From positions 48,249,337 to 48,313,336 of the forward strand of contig CM055106.1 in the NCBI GenBank assembly GCA_029204225.1: a DNA stretch of 64,000 nt. The letters are read 5' to 3'. Both the position numbers and the translations under genes were made by a program. Positions within the stretch are counted from its first letter, which is position 1, and the number at the start of each line of letters is the position of its first letter. Below, in pieces: positions 46,983 through 58,564 of the stretch. A model generated the notes under the pieces. The model was not told where the DNA came from. It did not search any database and saw nothing but the letters and a program-made list of their open reading frames with translations. This DNA is from Diphasiastrum complanatum. Taxonomy: Eukaryota > Streptophyta > Lycopodiopsida > Lycopodiales > Lycopodiaceae.

Positions 46983-47031
46983 CCGTTGGATTTCAATGCT
47001 CAGCCTCAATTCCATTCAATAATGAGCATCC
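46983..47031 (+). repeat. Dispersed repeat, partner of 3,842-3,890
   Basis: GTTGGATTTCAATGCTCAGC to CAATAATGAGCATCC matches the left copy with few differences. Confidence 0.55.
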
Positions 47032-47559
47032 TGAAAGCGATCGTTTTGTAGTCGTCTTGCGGTTTGCGGTTTGGTTGCTCGCGGTTGAACTGTTAGCCGA
47101 ATCTCTCATTAACCAAATTTCTCATTAACCGAATCTCTCATTAATTGTGACTGTTGTAGGAACTTGTTAAAGTATGTCTGAAGTTGATTCGTGACTCTTG
47201 AAAACACAAGGAGTTCTCCTTGTCTCTTCTTTCCTCAGAACAATGTAGAAAGACAAGTGGGAAAAACACAATGGAGAATTATAACATGTAGTTGAATATA
47301 TAACAGAGCGGTGTGAAAAAAAGTAGACAAATTTGTAAGTACACTAAGTGCGTATTGGAATAAGAAGACGTTACAAAATGTGTGGGTTGGAAAAATTTTT
47401 CGCAAGGAGGAGACGTGAAGATATAGGTTTTTGGAAAAGCATGGATATGAATTGCTTACATAAAACCAAGAAACATATTACCTATTTTTTGAAGAGTATA
47501 TACATATATACAAAAAGAAATCACAGTTTTCATAGGATATATAATGTGCGCAATTGAGA
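47032..47559. other. Unassigned stretch with short ACCGAATCTCTCATTA repeats
   Basis: Near 47,095-47,145 the phrase AACCGAATCTCTCATTAA occurs about three times in tandem (about 20-bp unit). The rest is AT-rich and shows no coding pattern. It may be the 3' untranslated or LTR part of the gypsy element that continues at 47,560. Confidence 0.4.
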
Positions 47560-47888
47560 TCCATTGACCAACGTGTCTAATGGGATCCCATCTCATGTTT
47601 CTAGTTGTACAGATCCATTGGTATGAATCTTGGTGATCACATAAGGACCTTGGCCTCGGAATTTGAGTTTACCTGGTTTTTTCAAGTTCTATAGAGTAGA
47701 ACTTGGTCTCCTTCAGCTAGTTGTGCATGATAGCTTTATAACCGAGTTTCACATAGTTTGTGAAGGTCTAGAAATTGGTGCTCGATGGTCGCTTTCTCAC
47801 CAAGTTGTTCGGCATATGCAACTCGTAAAGACGAAATGATAAATTCAACCGGTCATTACCGTTTCTTGGTCGTAAACCAGTTGAAAGG
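47560..47888 (-). pseudogene. Ty3-gypsy integrase C-terminal part (left half, split by copia C)
   Basis: The minus strand reads PFQLVYDQE right at the junction, then later LKKPGKLKFRGQGPYVITKI and HTNGSVQLE, the usual C-terminal GPY/F-type tail of gypsy integrases. Stops and frame changes are present. It continues the integrase at 53,549-54,125, separated by the copia C insertion. Confidence 0.8.
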
Positions 47889-48501
47889 TGTCAAAATATT
47901 GAAAAATCTATCTAATGTTGTAAGTAGGGGTCCTAAAAATGCCAAAGATGAATTTAGCTCTTTTGGCTTAGTAAGACCCATCTTAGAATAAAATATTCAA
48001 TGTAGGTAGAAGTAGAAACTTGAGCTACCATAGAAATTGCCATTTGTACTTTGCATGCCACATTTAATGCATGAAAAGACTAGGTGGGGCACAATTAGAC
48101 ATAGTGAGGTGGCTTGAATAAGTCTAGATAGCTTGAGAGGTGGATTCATAACTCCAATTCAACTCAAAGTAGGAGGAGAGTCCATGGATCTATATATATG
48201 TGATGTACTCTCATTGAGAAAATGATGAAATTTGTGTGTAATGCAAATTTGGAGACAAGCTCTTTGTGCTCTCTCTCTCTACTCGAGTTTTGTACTTTCA
48301 TTTTCTCACTCTAGCCGAGTTGAGGCATTTATTATGCTTAGTTTCATGTTTTGTTGATAGATCTTGCTTGTAACACAATAATATTTCTTGTATGATCAGC
48401 TTTCCTATTGTCAACCAATGCTAGTCTGATCTTTATGGTATTATTGGGCTTAGGAGATCAAAAGTACATGTGTAGGGCGTCCCACACGTGTGAATTCAAC
48501 A
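47889..48501 (+). repeat. 5' LTR of copia C copy 2
   Basis: TG...CA termini, short (CT)n near 48,270, and CACACGTGTG at 48,483-48,492 just before the primer site. Confidence 0.92.
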
Positions 48502-48513
48502 TGGTATCAGAGC
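48502..48513 (+). other. Primer-binding site of copia C copy 2
   Basis: TGGTATCAGAGC starts immediately after the LTR's terminal CA and matches the initiator tRNA-Met complement. Confidence 0.9.
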
Positions 48514-49251
48514 CTACCTAAGATTTACAAGCAAATCTAATAAAAAAGTTTGCAGATTTGATCAAATTTCAAGCTAGAAATGTCTAGATTCTACTTTCTA
48601 GCTAGTTTGCAGTTTTCTGGTGATTTAGGGCTTCAAATTACTTTGAATGGTCTAGATCAGTTACTGTACGGAATTTCTTGTGCTGGCACGTGTGAAATCC
48701 GCCCATTTTCAGTTTGGTGGTTCTCTCTCACCTTAGATCCAAATTTCATGCAAATTAACCCACTAGAAAGCTAGAAATGTGTAGAATCTGATGCAATTTG
48801 AATCATGACAGTTAGATAAGCCAATCAGAAGTTATAAGCTTTTGAAGAGTCGTAGGTAGGGCGCCTAGACCTATGGCAAATCGTGAGTACATGTCATTTA
48901 TTGCCTGAATGATCACAAAAATCATCCAGAAGTTGACCAATCTCATCTATATGTGATTTAGACAAAATTTATAGGTTCTAGGCAAATTGTTTTATACAAA
49001 TAGATTGTATTTGAGTCAATTTGACATTTTTGGAGTATTTCACACGTGTGAAATTCAGAGAACCATAACTTTTGCCATACTTCATCTTTTTTGATGATTC
49101 AAATCTTGTTTTAGAGAGATTGTCAAGCTAGTGAGATCTATCTCATAGTTTTTTTTGCTTAGTCTTACATAGGATTTGGTTTTGTACCCTTGATTGGTTC
49201 CTATAGTGAGAAGATAAGCCATTTTTCCTTTTTTTATTTCCATCATTCTTT
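48514..49251 (+). other. Leader (5' untranslated) of copia C copy 2
   Basis: About 740 bp between primer site and gag. It is AT-rich and contains two further CACGTGTGAAAT-type motifs (about 48,687 and 49,041). No gene. Confidence 0.7.
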
Positions 49252-52200
49252 ATGACTTCAATGGGTGTCTTTCTATTAGAAGCAAGTGAAAGATTGTCAA
49301 CCTCCAATTATTCAATTTGGAAGGTTAGGACGGAATCTATCTTAATACTGCAAGATGTGATTGATATTGTTCTTGGAATTAAAGAAGAACCACAAATTCC
49401 TCAAGAAATTCCAAAGTACAAAAAGAGAGCTAGGATGGCTCTGCATTATATTAAGATGAATGTCTCAAATGACATCTTAAGAGAAATTGGTGCTTGTACT
49501 AATGCCAAAGATGCTTGGGATACTGTCAAGTCCATCTATGAGGCAAAGAATACTTCTAGACTTCTTACACTAAGAAACCAAATTTTTCAAAGTGTACAGA
49601 GAAGTGATGAATGTACTTCAGCTTATGTAATGAGAATTAAGGACCTCCATAGAAAATTGTCATGCATAGGAGACTCCATCAACCAAAATGAACTTGTTCA
49701 AGTCATACTTAATGGGTTAAAGGAGGAATATGACAACCTTGTTCGGAGTTATGCCATTGAGGAGCTACCAAGTTTGGAAGCACTCCAAAGTGTGCTCATT
49801 TATGAAGAATCAAGACAAGAGTATAAACTCTTGAAAACAGAGAGACTGTCTCTCAACATTGATGGTAAAGCTCTCTTTACCAAAGACAAGCACAAGACAA
49901 GAAGTACGAATCAACACCAACCCTCTTCAAGCAAGAACAATCTTATTTCCAAGGAGAAAGGAGAAGAGGATGAGTCCTCTCAAGCTTCCACATCCAAGAA
50001 GAAGAAGAAAAACATGAAGTGTTTCTTTTGTGGCAAGAAGGGGCATTATGCCACCAATTGCTTCAAGAAGAAGAGTCAATTCAAGCAAGCCAACATTTCT
50101 AATGAAGAGAAGGAAGATGCTCATGCAAGTGATGGAGAGGGATCTCTTATGGTCTCGAGTTTTTCTTCATCACCTTTCAAGAAGGATGGTTCGTGGTACA
50201 TTGATAGTGGAGCTTCTTCACATATTTGTAGCTCCAAGCATTTTTTTTCATCCATGACACCTTATGAAGGAGCCAAGAAGTCCAGCTACACATCAAATGA
50301 TCATGAGTGTGCTATTGAAGGCATAGGGACCATTCCCTTAAAGCTTTAATCATCAAAAGTTCTTTCTCTGTGTAAAGTACTTTTTGTTCCTAAGTTAACA
50401 AAAAATCTTATTAGTGTTGGGCAATTGTTTGATAGTGGACTAGATGTGAATTTCAATGTTGATACATGTACAATCAAGAAGCATGATGAGATCCTTGCAT
50501 TTGGGTCTAGATATGGTGGAATCTACAAGCTTGATCCCAAAGAGTATGCTAACTCTTGTGATAGTGCTTTTGCTTCTCATATGTCTTTGGAGGAACTATG
50601 GCACAGAAGGTTGGGGCATTCTAACTATAGTTCTATGGTGTCCATGGTCAAGAAAGCCAAAGCTATTGGCTTCCCTAATCTTATCTCCAAGAATTTCAAG
50701 CCATGTGAGGCTTGTGCCATATCTAAGTCTCATAAGAAGCCTTTTTCAAAGTCATCTATCAAGACTACACATCCATTAGAGCTCATACACTCGGATGTGC
50801 ACTTCTCATCTTCAAAGAGCAAGGGTGGTGCTACTTGCTTTGTAACTTACATTGATGATTTCACTAGATTTACTTGGTTATATCTTCTAGCTTCAAAGTC
50901 TATGGTGTTTGACTATTTCCTAAAGTTCAAAGCTCTAGTTGAAAAGTAATTTTTATACAAAATCAAAATTCTTAGAAGTGATGGAGGTGATGAGTACACT
51001 TCCAATAAATTTCATGATTATTGTGAGCTTGAAGGCATTAAAAGAGAGTTTTTTTGTGCATATACACCATCTCAAAATGGGGTGGTTGAAAAAAAGAATA
51101 GAACCTTGTGTGAATGTGCCAAAACCATGAGAATTGAGGCATCCTTGCCAAAAGACTTTTGGGATGAGGCCATCAATTGTTCAAACTATCTTTGCAATCG
51201 ACTCCCTCATGTTGCACTTGGAGGAAAGTCACCATATGAAGCACTTTATTTGAAGAAACCTAAGGTTGAACACCTTAGAGTATTTGGATGCATATGCTTT
51301 GTCCATATTCCCTTGGAAACGAGAAAGAAGGATGATCCTTGTGCAAGCAAAGGAGTAATGGTTGGATATTCATCCAACAAGAAAGCCTGTCAAATCTACA
51401 TGCTCTCTACTTCTAAAGTAATTGATAGTAGAGATGTAGTTTTTCATGAAGAAGAAAAGTCCAATCTTGGAGGGGCCAAGATCAAGCAACCTCAAAATCT
51501 ATCATCTTTTGTTATTGAAGACAATCAACATATGGAGGAGTCGAGATATGAAGATGGGAGTCCTCGGATTTTTACTCCTAGAAGATCCATGACGGAGAGA
51601 TCCGAGCCTAAGAGGCTCACTTATGATGACAAAGGAAAACAAGTGGATCTTGATTCCACTTATGCTTATTTTGTTTCTCACGAGGAGCCCAAAGATGTCC
51701 AAGAAGCCCTCAATACCTAGGAGTGGTATGAGGCCATGAAGATTGAATATGATGCCTTGATCACCAACCACACATGGGAGCTAGTGGATCCACCACCTAA
51801 CATGCATATTATTGGATGCAAGTGGGTGTTCAAGATCAAGTACAATCATGATGGCTCCATCAACAAGTACAAGGCAAGATTATGTGCTAAAGGCTTTGCA
51901 CAAATATATGGCCTTGACTATCCTTTGCTCCTATAGCAAAGATGGTGACAATAAGAATCATAATCTCTCTTGCCTTATTTTTTAAGTGGAAATTGTATCA
52001 ACTTGATGTCTCCAACGCTTTTTTGAATGGCTATCGAGGAGGAGATATACATGGAACAACCTCAAGGTTTTATCAAGGATAAATCTAAGGTGTGTTTGCT
52101 ATTTAGAAGTCTTTATGGCTTGAAGCAAGCACCTAGATCATGGTATTCAAGACTCAACAACTTTCTACTTTCATTAGGATTTGTGCTTAGTGACTATGAT

Positions 52201-52917
52201 CCTTCTATGTACTTAAAGTTTGATGGTAGTAATATTGTCATTCTTCTAATCTATGTAGATGACATTATTCTTAGTGGAAGTTGTTTGATGCTAGTTCAAG
52301 AAACTAAAGATGCATTAGGAAGAGAATTTAAAATGCAAGATCTAGAAGAGATCCATTACATTTTAGGCCTTGAGATTGATTTTCATGAAGAGTATGCTTT
52401 TATTTGTCAATCTAGATATGTCTTTTCTATGTTGAGAAAATTCAATATGCAAAATTGTAAAGGCATAGATACTCCCATGGAGCAACATGTAAAAGATCCT
52501 ATTAAAGGTGATGAAAGATCCTTCGAGGACATCACACTTTATAGGAGTCTTATAGGCTCTTTAATTTGGCTTACTATCACTAAACCCGATTTGAGCTATT
52601 GTGTGCACAAATTGAGTCAATTTATGCAAGATCCTAAGATCCAACATTGGAAAATGGCCAAGAGAGTTCTAAGATATGTATCTTCTACTCAAGATTATGG
52701 TTTATTGTACAAGAATGAAGATCTAACCATTATTGGATATTCGGATTCCGATTTTGCAAGTGATAAGATGGATCAAAAGTCCATTAATGCATATACTATC
52801 TTTCTTGGAGGCAATCTTGTGTCTTGGCTTTCAAATAAGCAAGATACCATATCTCTGTGCCTTCTCAAAGCATAGATCTAATCTTGGTCTTATCTCAAGA
52901 TCAATTCTTGATCCACA
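49252..52917 (+). pseudogene. copia C copy 2 gag-pol, few breaks
   Basis: ATG 49,252 starts gag; the zinc knuckle is CFFCGKKGHYATNC and the protease motif YIDSGASSHIC. The same frame continues past TAA 50,347 through integrase (LWHRRLGHSN, CEACAISKSHK, IHSDVHFSS, RSDGGDEYTS, NGVVEKKNRT; all catalytic DDE residues kept), past TAA 50,947 and TAG 51,718, to RT. A frame change near 51,936 and a 2-bp loss at NGY-EEEIY (about 52,029) bracket FAPIAKMVTIRIIISLA. RT then reads through YVDD (52,252-52,263) to RNase H. At SWLSNKQDTIS the sequence jumps about 310 bp to the last residues, so the RNase H catalytic part is gone. The remnant at 25,681-26,286 keeps that part. This copy could not replicate by itself. 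Confidence 0.9.
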
Positions 52918-52939
52918 TTAGATACATTTTTAGGAGGAG

Positions 52940-53548
52940 TGTCAAAATATTGAAAATCTATCTAATGTTGTAAGTAGGGGTCCTAAAAATGCCAAAGATG
53001 AATTTAGCTCTTTTGGCTTAGTAAAGACCCATCTTAGAATAAAATATTCAAGGTAGGTAGAAGTAGAAACTCGAGCTACCATAGAAATTGCCATTTGTAC
53101 TTTGCATGTCACATTTAATGCATGAAAAGACAAGGTGGCACAATTAGACATAGTGAGGTGGCTTGAATAAGTCTAGATAGCTTGAGAGGTGGATTCATAA
53201 CTCCAATTCAACTCAAAGTAGGAGGAAAGTCCATGGATCTATATATATGTGATGTACTCTCATTGAGAAAATGATGAAATTTGTGTGTAATGCAAATTTG
53301 GAGACAAGCTCTTGTACCTCTCTCTCTACTCGAGTTTTGTACTTTCATTTTCTCTCTCTAACCAAGTTGAGACATTTATTATGCTTAGTTTCATGTTTTG
53401 TTGACAGATCTTGCTTGTAACACAATAATATTTCTTGTATGATCAGCTTTCCTATTGTCAACCAATGCTAGTCTGATCTTTATGGTATTATTGGGCTTAG
53501 GAGATCAAAAGTACATGTGTAGGGCATCCCACACGTGTGAATTCAACA
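52940..53548 (+). repeat. 3' LTR of copia C copy 2
   Basis: It pairs with 47,889-48,501. CACACGTGTG lies at 53,530-53,539, and AAAGG follows. Confidence 0.92.
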
Positions 53549-54125
53549 AAAGGGTGTCATCTTCATGGATCTACGTGGTGTGGTTTGCCCAAATAGTTGA
53601 ATATAACTCAGTCTCCCAGTCGTTTCGGTTGGCTTCAACTATTTTGGTCAGAATGCGGCAGATGATCTTGTTTGAGGATTCTGCTAGCTCATTGCATCGA
53701 GGATAGTATGGGTTGCTTTTGCGATGCTTCATAAAGTAATGGGCTAGGAGGTTATGTACAACATTATTGAGGAAGTGAGTCCCTCTGTCACTCACTAACT
53801 CTATTGGGCATCCGAATCGTGTAATAATGTTTTCAGACAAAAACTTGGCTGTAACTTTGGCAGTAGCTTGCTTCGGTGCTCTAGCTTCTACCCAATTTGT
53901 AGTGTAGTCAGTGGCCACTAATCTAGATGGAGTACCTCGGACGGCTGGGCTGATCGGTCCTATAAAATCAATTTCCCATTTATGAAATGCTACTCTTTCG
54001 ATTTGGAAATTAAAGGCTGGAGTCTTGATTCTTTGGCAGACATCACAGGTCTTGATTTGTGCGTAAGTATCTTTAAATAACATCGACCACCAGTATGAGG
54101 CTAATAAAATTTTCTTAGCGGTACT
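53549..54125 (-). pseudogene. Ty3-gypsy integrase core (right half, split by copia C)
   Basis: The minus-strand frame from 54,083 down to 53,571 has TCDVCQRIKTP (C-x2-C of the zinc domain), KWEIDFIGPISPA (first Asp), VSDRGTHFLNNVV (second Asp) and RCNELAESSNKII (Glu), then ETELYSTIWANHTT. The catalytic DDE set is kept. A stop follows before the copia insertion, and the upstream zinc His residues are in a broken frame near 54,100. The remainder is at 47,560-47,888. Confidence 0.85.
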
Positions 54126-54835
54126 TTCAAAGGAGAAATGCGCTCACACTAGTCAAACTCACTGTCGAAAATGTCTAGCGAAATACCTAGTCTAGCGACG
54201 ATCCGCCACTTATCAAACAAAGCAGTAGGTATAATCTGTACCGCATGAGCACTTTAGACAGCAAGAAAGACTATGAAAAAGAGTAAGGCACTCCTCATAC
54301 ACATTTGACGACGAGCACCTGGCTAGCAGTAATATTTGCGTGGATTACGCACTACCCATTGACGATTAGTGTTGATTGTATTTGTTTCAGATGACACCAT
54401 CCTAGAAATCATGTGGAACACAAAAACGTATTTGATGATTATTGAAAAAAAATACTCTGACAAGAATCAAGATCCGATTTTGTGATACTTAAATATTTAA
54501 GCTTTTCCTAGATGTTGTTACCCAGCTTCTTCTGGGCATGCAGGAGATGATAGAATCTTTGTTGGATCTCAAGGGTTTTCCTAGGAACTGACATCTCGTA
54601 AGCCGATTTTTGAGCACACTCCATTTAACCGTATAAAGGATACTCGTATCCATTGAGGATCATAGTGCCACGACTTACACACTAGGCCTATCATTTTGTT
54701 AGAGGCCACACTTAATTCGATTTTTGACTGTTGGTGTCCAGAAACGTAAAAAAGCGGTGGGGCGGTGGGTTTCCGGAATGTCTAAGACACAAACTCGAAA
54801 GCTATCAAAGCTTTGTGGCTAGAAACATTAAGTTT
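54126..54835. other. Unassigned stretch, partly gypsy, ending in a copia B-like LTR scrap
   Basis: No clear frame. The segment AAGCTATCAAAGCTTTGTGGC at about 54,799 to 54,835 resembles the start of the copia B LTR read on the minus strand (compare the complement of 12,586-12,635). It then meets a copia C RNase H tail. Confidence 0.4.
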
Positions 54836-55738
54836 CTTCAGCCAACAATCCAATATTTCATGCAAGGAGCAAGCACATCAAATTTGCACACCATTTTGTG
54901 AGAGAGAAGCTCATTGGAGGAGAGATCTATTTGGAACATATTGATACAATATCATGTATTGCCGATCTACTCACCAAACCTTTGAGTAAAAGTTCCTTCA
55001 ACAAGCATAACCTTGGATTGATTCCAAGATCAATGTTTAAAGTCAAATAGATAACTTTTTAGGACAAGTGTTGAAAATAAAAAAAGCCATTTATCTTGAC
55101 TTTTGGGGTTGATGAAGTTTTCCATCATGCATGTAGATGTAGAACATGAAAAGGCCAAATTTGGCTTGGTAGGAGCTCGAGCCACTTCACATGCATTAAG
55201 TCAAGTTTGTCACAAGTGACATGCAAAGAAAACTAAGACTTGCATTGGCACATGCATGAACATTTGTACATATGTATTCTAGAAAGTGACACGTAGGAAA
55301 AATGTAGTTAAAGTTGCATTTCTCAACATGCAAAGTGGTAGGTGTCAAGTTCTTGGTAGAAACTACTCTTAGAAGTGGGCCAATGAGGTTGAAGGGCTGA
55401 TCTACCTTGAGCTAGTACCATTCACTATATATGTAAGTAGGTTCTCTCACTATTTTTGATGATGAATCAAGCATTGAAGCTATTCTCTTGTCATTTTGGA
55501 TTTTTTTACTTATAAGCTTGAATTGTCCATTCTCTCTCTACTCAAAGAGAAGGCTTTGCTCATACATTATTTTTCTACGTACTTTCCCCACACCTATGAA
55601 AGTAATCAATTACTGATTGTTAGCATGTTAGATTGTGATTTAGCCATAGAATCTAGAGATAGATCTTGTTTTTCAAGCTACAATTGATCTATGTGCAAAC
55701 ACAACGATTAGGAAGATCATTTCACACTTTTTCCAACA
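54836..55738 (+). mobile_element. Copia C-related 3' end: RNase H tail and LTR
   Basis: ANNPIFHARS-type tail with KHIKFAHHFVREKLIGGE and CIADLLTKPLSKSSF ends at TAG near 55,048-55,050. The tract AGGACAAG precedes an LTR at 55,069-55,738. Everything upstream of the tail is missing. Confidence 0.8.
55069..55738 (+). repeat. 3' LTR of the copia C-related fragment
   Basis: It starts TGTTGAAAAT and ends TTCCAACA, giving short inverted TGTTG...CAACA termini. It is more diverged from the LTRs at 47,889 and 52,940 than those are from each other, so it is a separate subfamily. Confidence 0.75.
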
Positions 55739-56494
55739 GGTGTGAACTTCTGGAAATTCACAATCTTCACTTGGAGCTTCTGGGGTCCAGTCAGGATGTG
55801 GACACGACACTCTTCTATGCCCCTATCCCTGATCTTGTCCTAGGTATCTATTGGTACTACCGGCTGATCCAAGTGTGTACCGATGGTTCTAAGTCTAGGA
55901 GGGTTGGGTTACTTTTGTATACTGCATGGAGGTGGCATCCATCAGATACTAGAATCCATTGACTACAAGCTCATATGCCTCGAAATAGCTATATTATCCA
56001 CAATGTTGCACTCTAAGCAGAGTGTCAGCGGGGCATAACTGGTGGTAGAGCTCTAGGGTGTAGAAGTGATAACATAAGGTTCCTCCTCGGGTCAGCTGGC
56101 AAACATCACCAAGTGAGGGTTGAAACTAACTCTCCCCCCTCATCACAGGGGGCCCAAATCATTTTGGGTCTTTTAACTTCAGTGTACTTCCTTTTAGACT
56201 TTAGGGCTATCTCTTTTGCCCTTTAAGGTGTAGCATATGACTTGTAAGGGCGCATCCTTTAAGATCATTTGGTTCTGATCTAGACACGCAAGACAATATT
56301 CATGAGGCTTAGGAGTCATGTTCGTTGGACGTTTAGAGTGCAGAAGGCTATTTGCATATGCTTTGTCCTCAATTCCCAAGGGTGTATCTTAGCCTCTACC
56401 GATAATGCCTTTAAAGGGTAAGGGATAACCCTTAAATTATAAGACCTTGACTTCTAGTGAAGTATACAAGTTATATGCCTGAGTTTCTCGCAAT
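55739..56494. other. Unassigned stretch
   Basis: No domain recognised on either strand. Short frames of 60-98 codons lack motifs. Confidence 0.35.
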
Positions 56495-57300
56495 TGTTAG
56501 GATTTTTTGAGTTTATCTGAAATTTTTGAGTCACTGAAATTTTTCGAGTCTCATAGGATTTTTTCGAGTTCCTAGGCTCAGAGTTCCATCACCACACTTC
56601 ACCAATCACAAAACATTCAAGAAGACACCCACCACACTACTATCTTACGTTTCTTAACACATTAGGGGATAACTAGCTAACAGTTTAGGATTAAGTGTGT
56701 CTTTTAAATTGTTGCTTAGTGACCTTACAGTGTCCCCAGATAGATGATAAAATAGAATGAACAAAAACTATTCAATAGAGATACATAAACACATACAAAA
56801 AAAATATAGTCGCGTTCAAGCGCTATGAGCTATGCATGAAAGTCTGCCAATGAGCAGAACATAGTTGATTTGTGAGAAGAGTGACATGCCGCCAATGAGA
56901 GAGACACAGATCAACTTACTCATAACAAAAATACAATTTGCAATTGTTCTCTTATCTCGATCTTTTGTCATTCGTGTCGTTGTTTTGATAGAATGATTTT
57001 GTGTTTGTGGCCGATGGTCGTTTGCTTAGGATCCCCTTGCATTAATTTCGCAAGCTAGCCCAAGTAGGTAACAAAAGTCAGGTGCAGACAAGAAATAGAG
57101 CAGTGTCTGGCAAAATGAAAACAATCGCCAACATCTACATGGTATCAGAGGAGTGATTCTCTAAGACAACACAATATGGCTACAACGATTCAGACGAGAA
57201 TAATAATCAATCTTGATGGAACAAACTACTGAATATGGAAGTTTAAAATCAAAACGCTTCTGAAGCTTGAGGGCATATGGTCAGTGACCGAACTCACATA
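56495..57300 (+). mobile_element. Copia 5' end: putative LTR, primer site and gag start
   Basis: TGTTAGGATTTT (56,495) to CATCTACA (57,138) could be an LTR. It is followed by TGGTATCAGAGG (57,139-57,150), a primer site with one change. An ATG at 57,176 opens a copia gag start (TIQTRIIINLDGTNY, then a stop, IWKFKIKTLLKLEGIWSVTE) that ends at about 57,300. At that point it meets a copia B fragment on the opposite strand. The LTR start is inferred from the terminus only. Confidence 0.6.
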
Positions 57301-57830
57301 GTAGGCACAAACAGAACATCTTCGAGTCATCTGTCTATGCCGTTGGTGTTGAGCCATAGTGAACCAATACCGTTCACTTGATATTTAGATCCATCTCAAA
57401 GAACTATGACTTCTGAAATCAGACATGATTCGCCTTGATGTCACAAAGTGTGAGATGGCTCCTGAATCTAGGATCACCTCATGTGGGTCAGATGTTGACG
57501 CTACACACACGTCTTCACAGATGTAGACGGTCGAACAGTTTCTGTTCGTTCTTTCTTCGCCCATCTTCGAGCTCTCGGGCTCCTATGAACTGTTGCTGTT
57601 CTCCTGTCTGTTCTGTGCTGATTTGTTTCTCGGATTATGGCGGCAATCCACGGTTGCATGACCCTTCTTGTGGCAATGGATACACTCAATCTTGGGATTG
57701 AGCTAGCAAGTATCTACTGTATGTTTGTCTCTTCTGCATCTCACGCAAGTCTTCTTGTCTGCACCCTGCTACTTCGACCTTCCTTTGCTCTTCCAGTTGC
57801 CTTTGCTGGTCCCCTCTGCTGATAGAGATG
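57301..57830 (-). pseudogene. Copia B gag-protease fragment, minus strand
   Basis: From 57,825 down: a first Cys-rich knuckle (CTRCRRDKHTV-type), a second CIHCHKKGHATVDC, then EVILDSGAISHFVTSRRIMS. This matches copia B copy 2 at 22,140-22,620, but here the protease Asp is kept where copy 2 has Glu. It ends at the opposing gag fragment near 57,300. Confidence 0.75.
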
Positions 57831-58235
57831 GTTGAAGACTTTTTTTTCTTTTTTTCTCTTTTTTCTCTTACTTTTCTCTCAGTCTTTCTTTCTCTCTCTT
57901 TTTCTGTTATATATATATATATATATATATATATTTTCCTTCTGTGCCTTACCCATTGGGCGATGGAGTCACTCCCCACCCCACTGCACTATTTTTGTTC
58001 CCACTTTTTCCTCTCTCAACCCCCCCTCAACTATGCATCTATACAGTCATTTATGCCCATAGAAGCTAGCAAATGCCCAAATGCAGCTCAGAGTTTTTAT
58101 AGAGATGCAATAAATATGTATGCATAGAAAATTGAGACTTGCAACAGATGCTCACCATACCGTGCCTAGTGTATAATGCATAATAGTGAGGTGGGTGGTT
58201 ATAGTGCAATATTGCACATTTCCGTCTGTTGGTTC
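57831..58235. repeat. Pyrimidine-rich run and (TA)n microsatellite
   Basis: A T/C-rich stretch at 57,838-57,905 leads into about 13 TA units (57,908-57,934). The rest to 58,235 has no coding pattern. Open frames through it (FFFFSLF, YIYIYI) are artefacts. Confidence 0.8.
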
Positions 58236-58511
58236 ACTTAGAATTTGCTTTGCACAGGAACACAGATCATGCTACACAATAACACAGACAGAAAATCACT
58301 CTCCTCAGCAAGCTCACATAGCAACTGTATTTCTCAAAATGAAATTACACTGTACATATAGTTGTTCACTCAGGCAACCCATGCATGACCCCAGTTGTCG
58401 TTGACGGGACGCGTGTCCCATCGACTTGCCTCGTGGCGAGGCCACCTGATCCTTATCCATTGATAGGACCCACAATATAGTAACACAGTGATTCTAACTT
58501 TAATTCTAACT
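58236..58511 (-). repeat. 3' LTR of copia D copy 2
   Basis: Direct repeat of 61,458-61,732, beginning (plus sense) ACTTAGAATTTGCTTTGCAC and ending TTAATTCTAAC. It follows the polypurine tract in minus sense. Confidence 0.88.
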
Positions 58512-58564
58512 CTCTCCCTTAAAGTAGAGTCACTTTTTATACAGTCATATACATAGCTTTAAAG

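Larger units (their letters stand above)
47889..53548 (+). mobile_element. Ty1-copia element C (copy 2), nearly complete, with both LTRs and TSD
   Basis: LTRs at 47,889-48,501 and 52,940-53,548 start TGTCAAAATATTG and end GAATTCAACA. They differ at only a small number of positions by eye. The primer site TGGTATCAGAGC (48,502-48,513) and polypurine tract AGGAGGAG (52,932-52,939) are both present. A 5-bp target duplication AAAGG flanks it (47,884-47,888 and 53,549-53,553). Total length is 5,660 bp. It lies inside a gypsy integrase, whose frame becomes continuous when the element and one AAAGG are left out. Confidence 0.93.

Noticed and set aside
56040..56110. tRNA-like words (GGTGGTAGAGCTC)
   Set aside because: No cloverleaf can be closed and no B box is found at the right distance.
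57828..58127. Phe/Ser-rich open frames with YIYIYI
   Set aside because: They translate a pyrimidine run and a (TA)n microsatellite.
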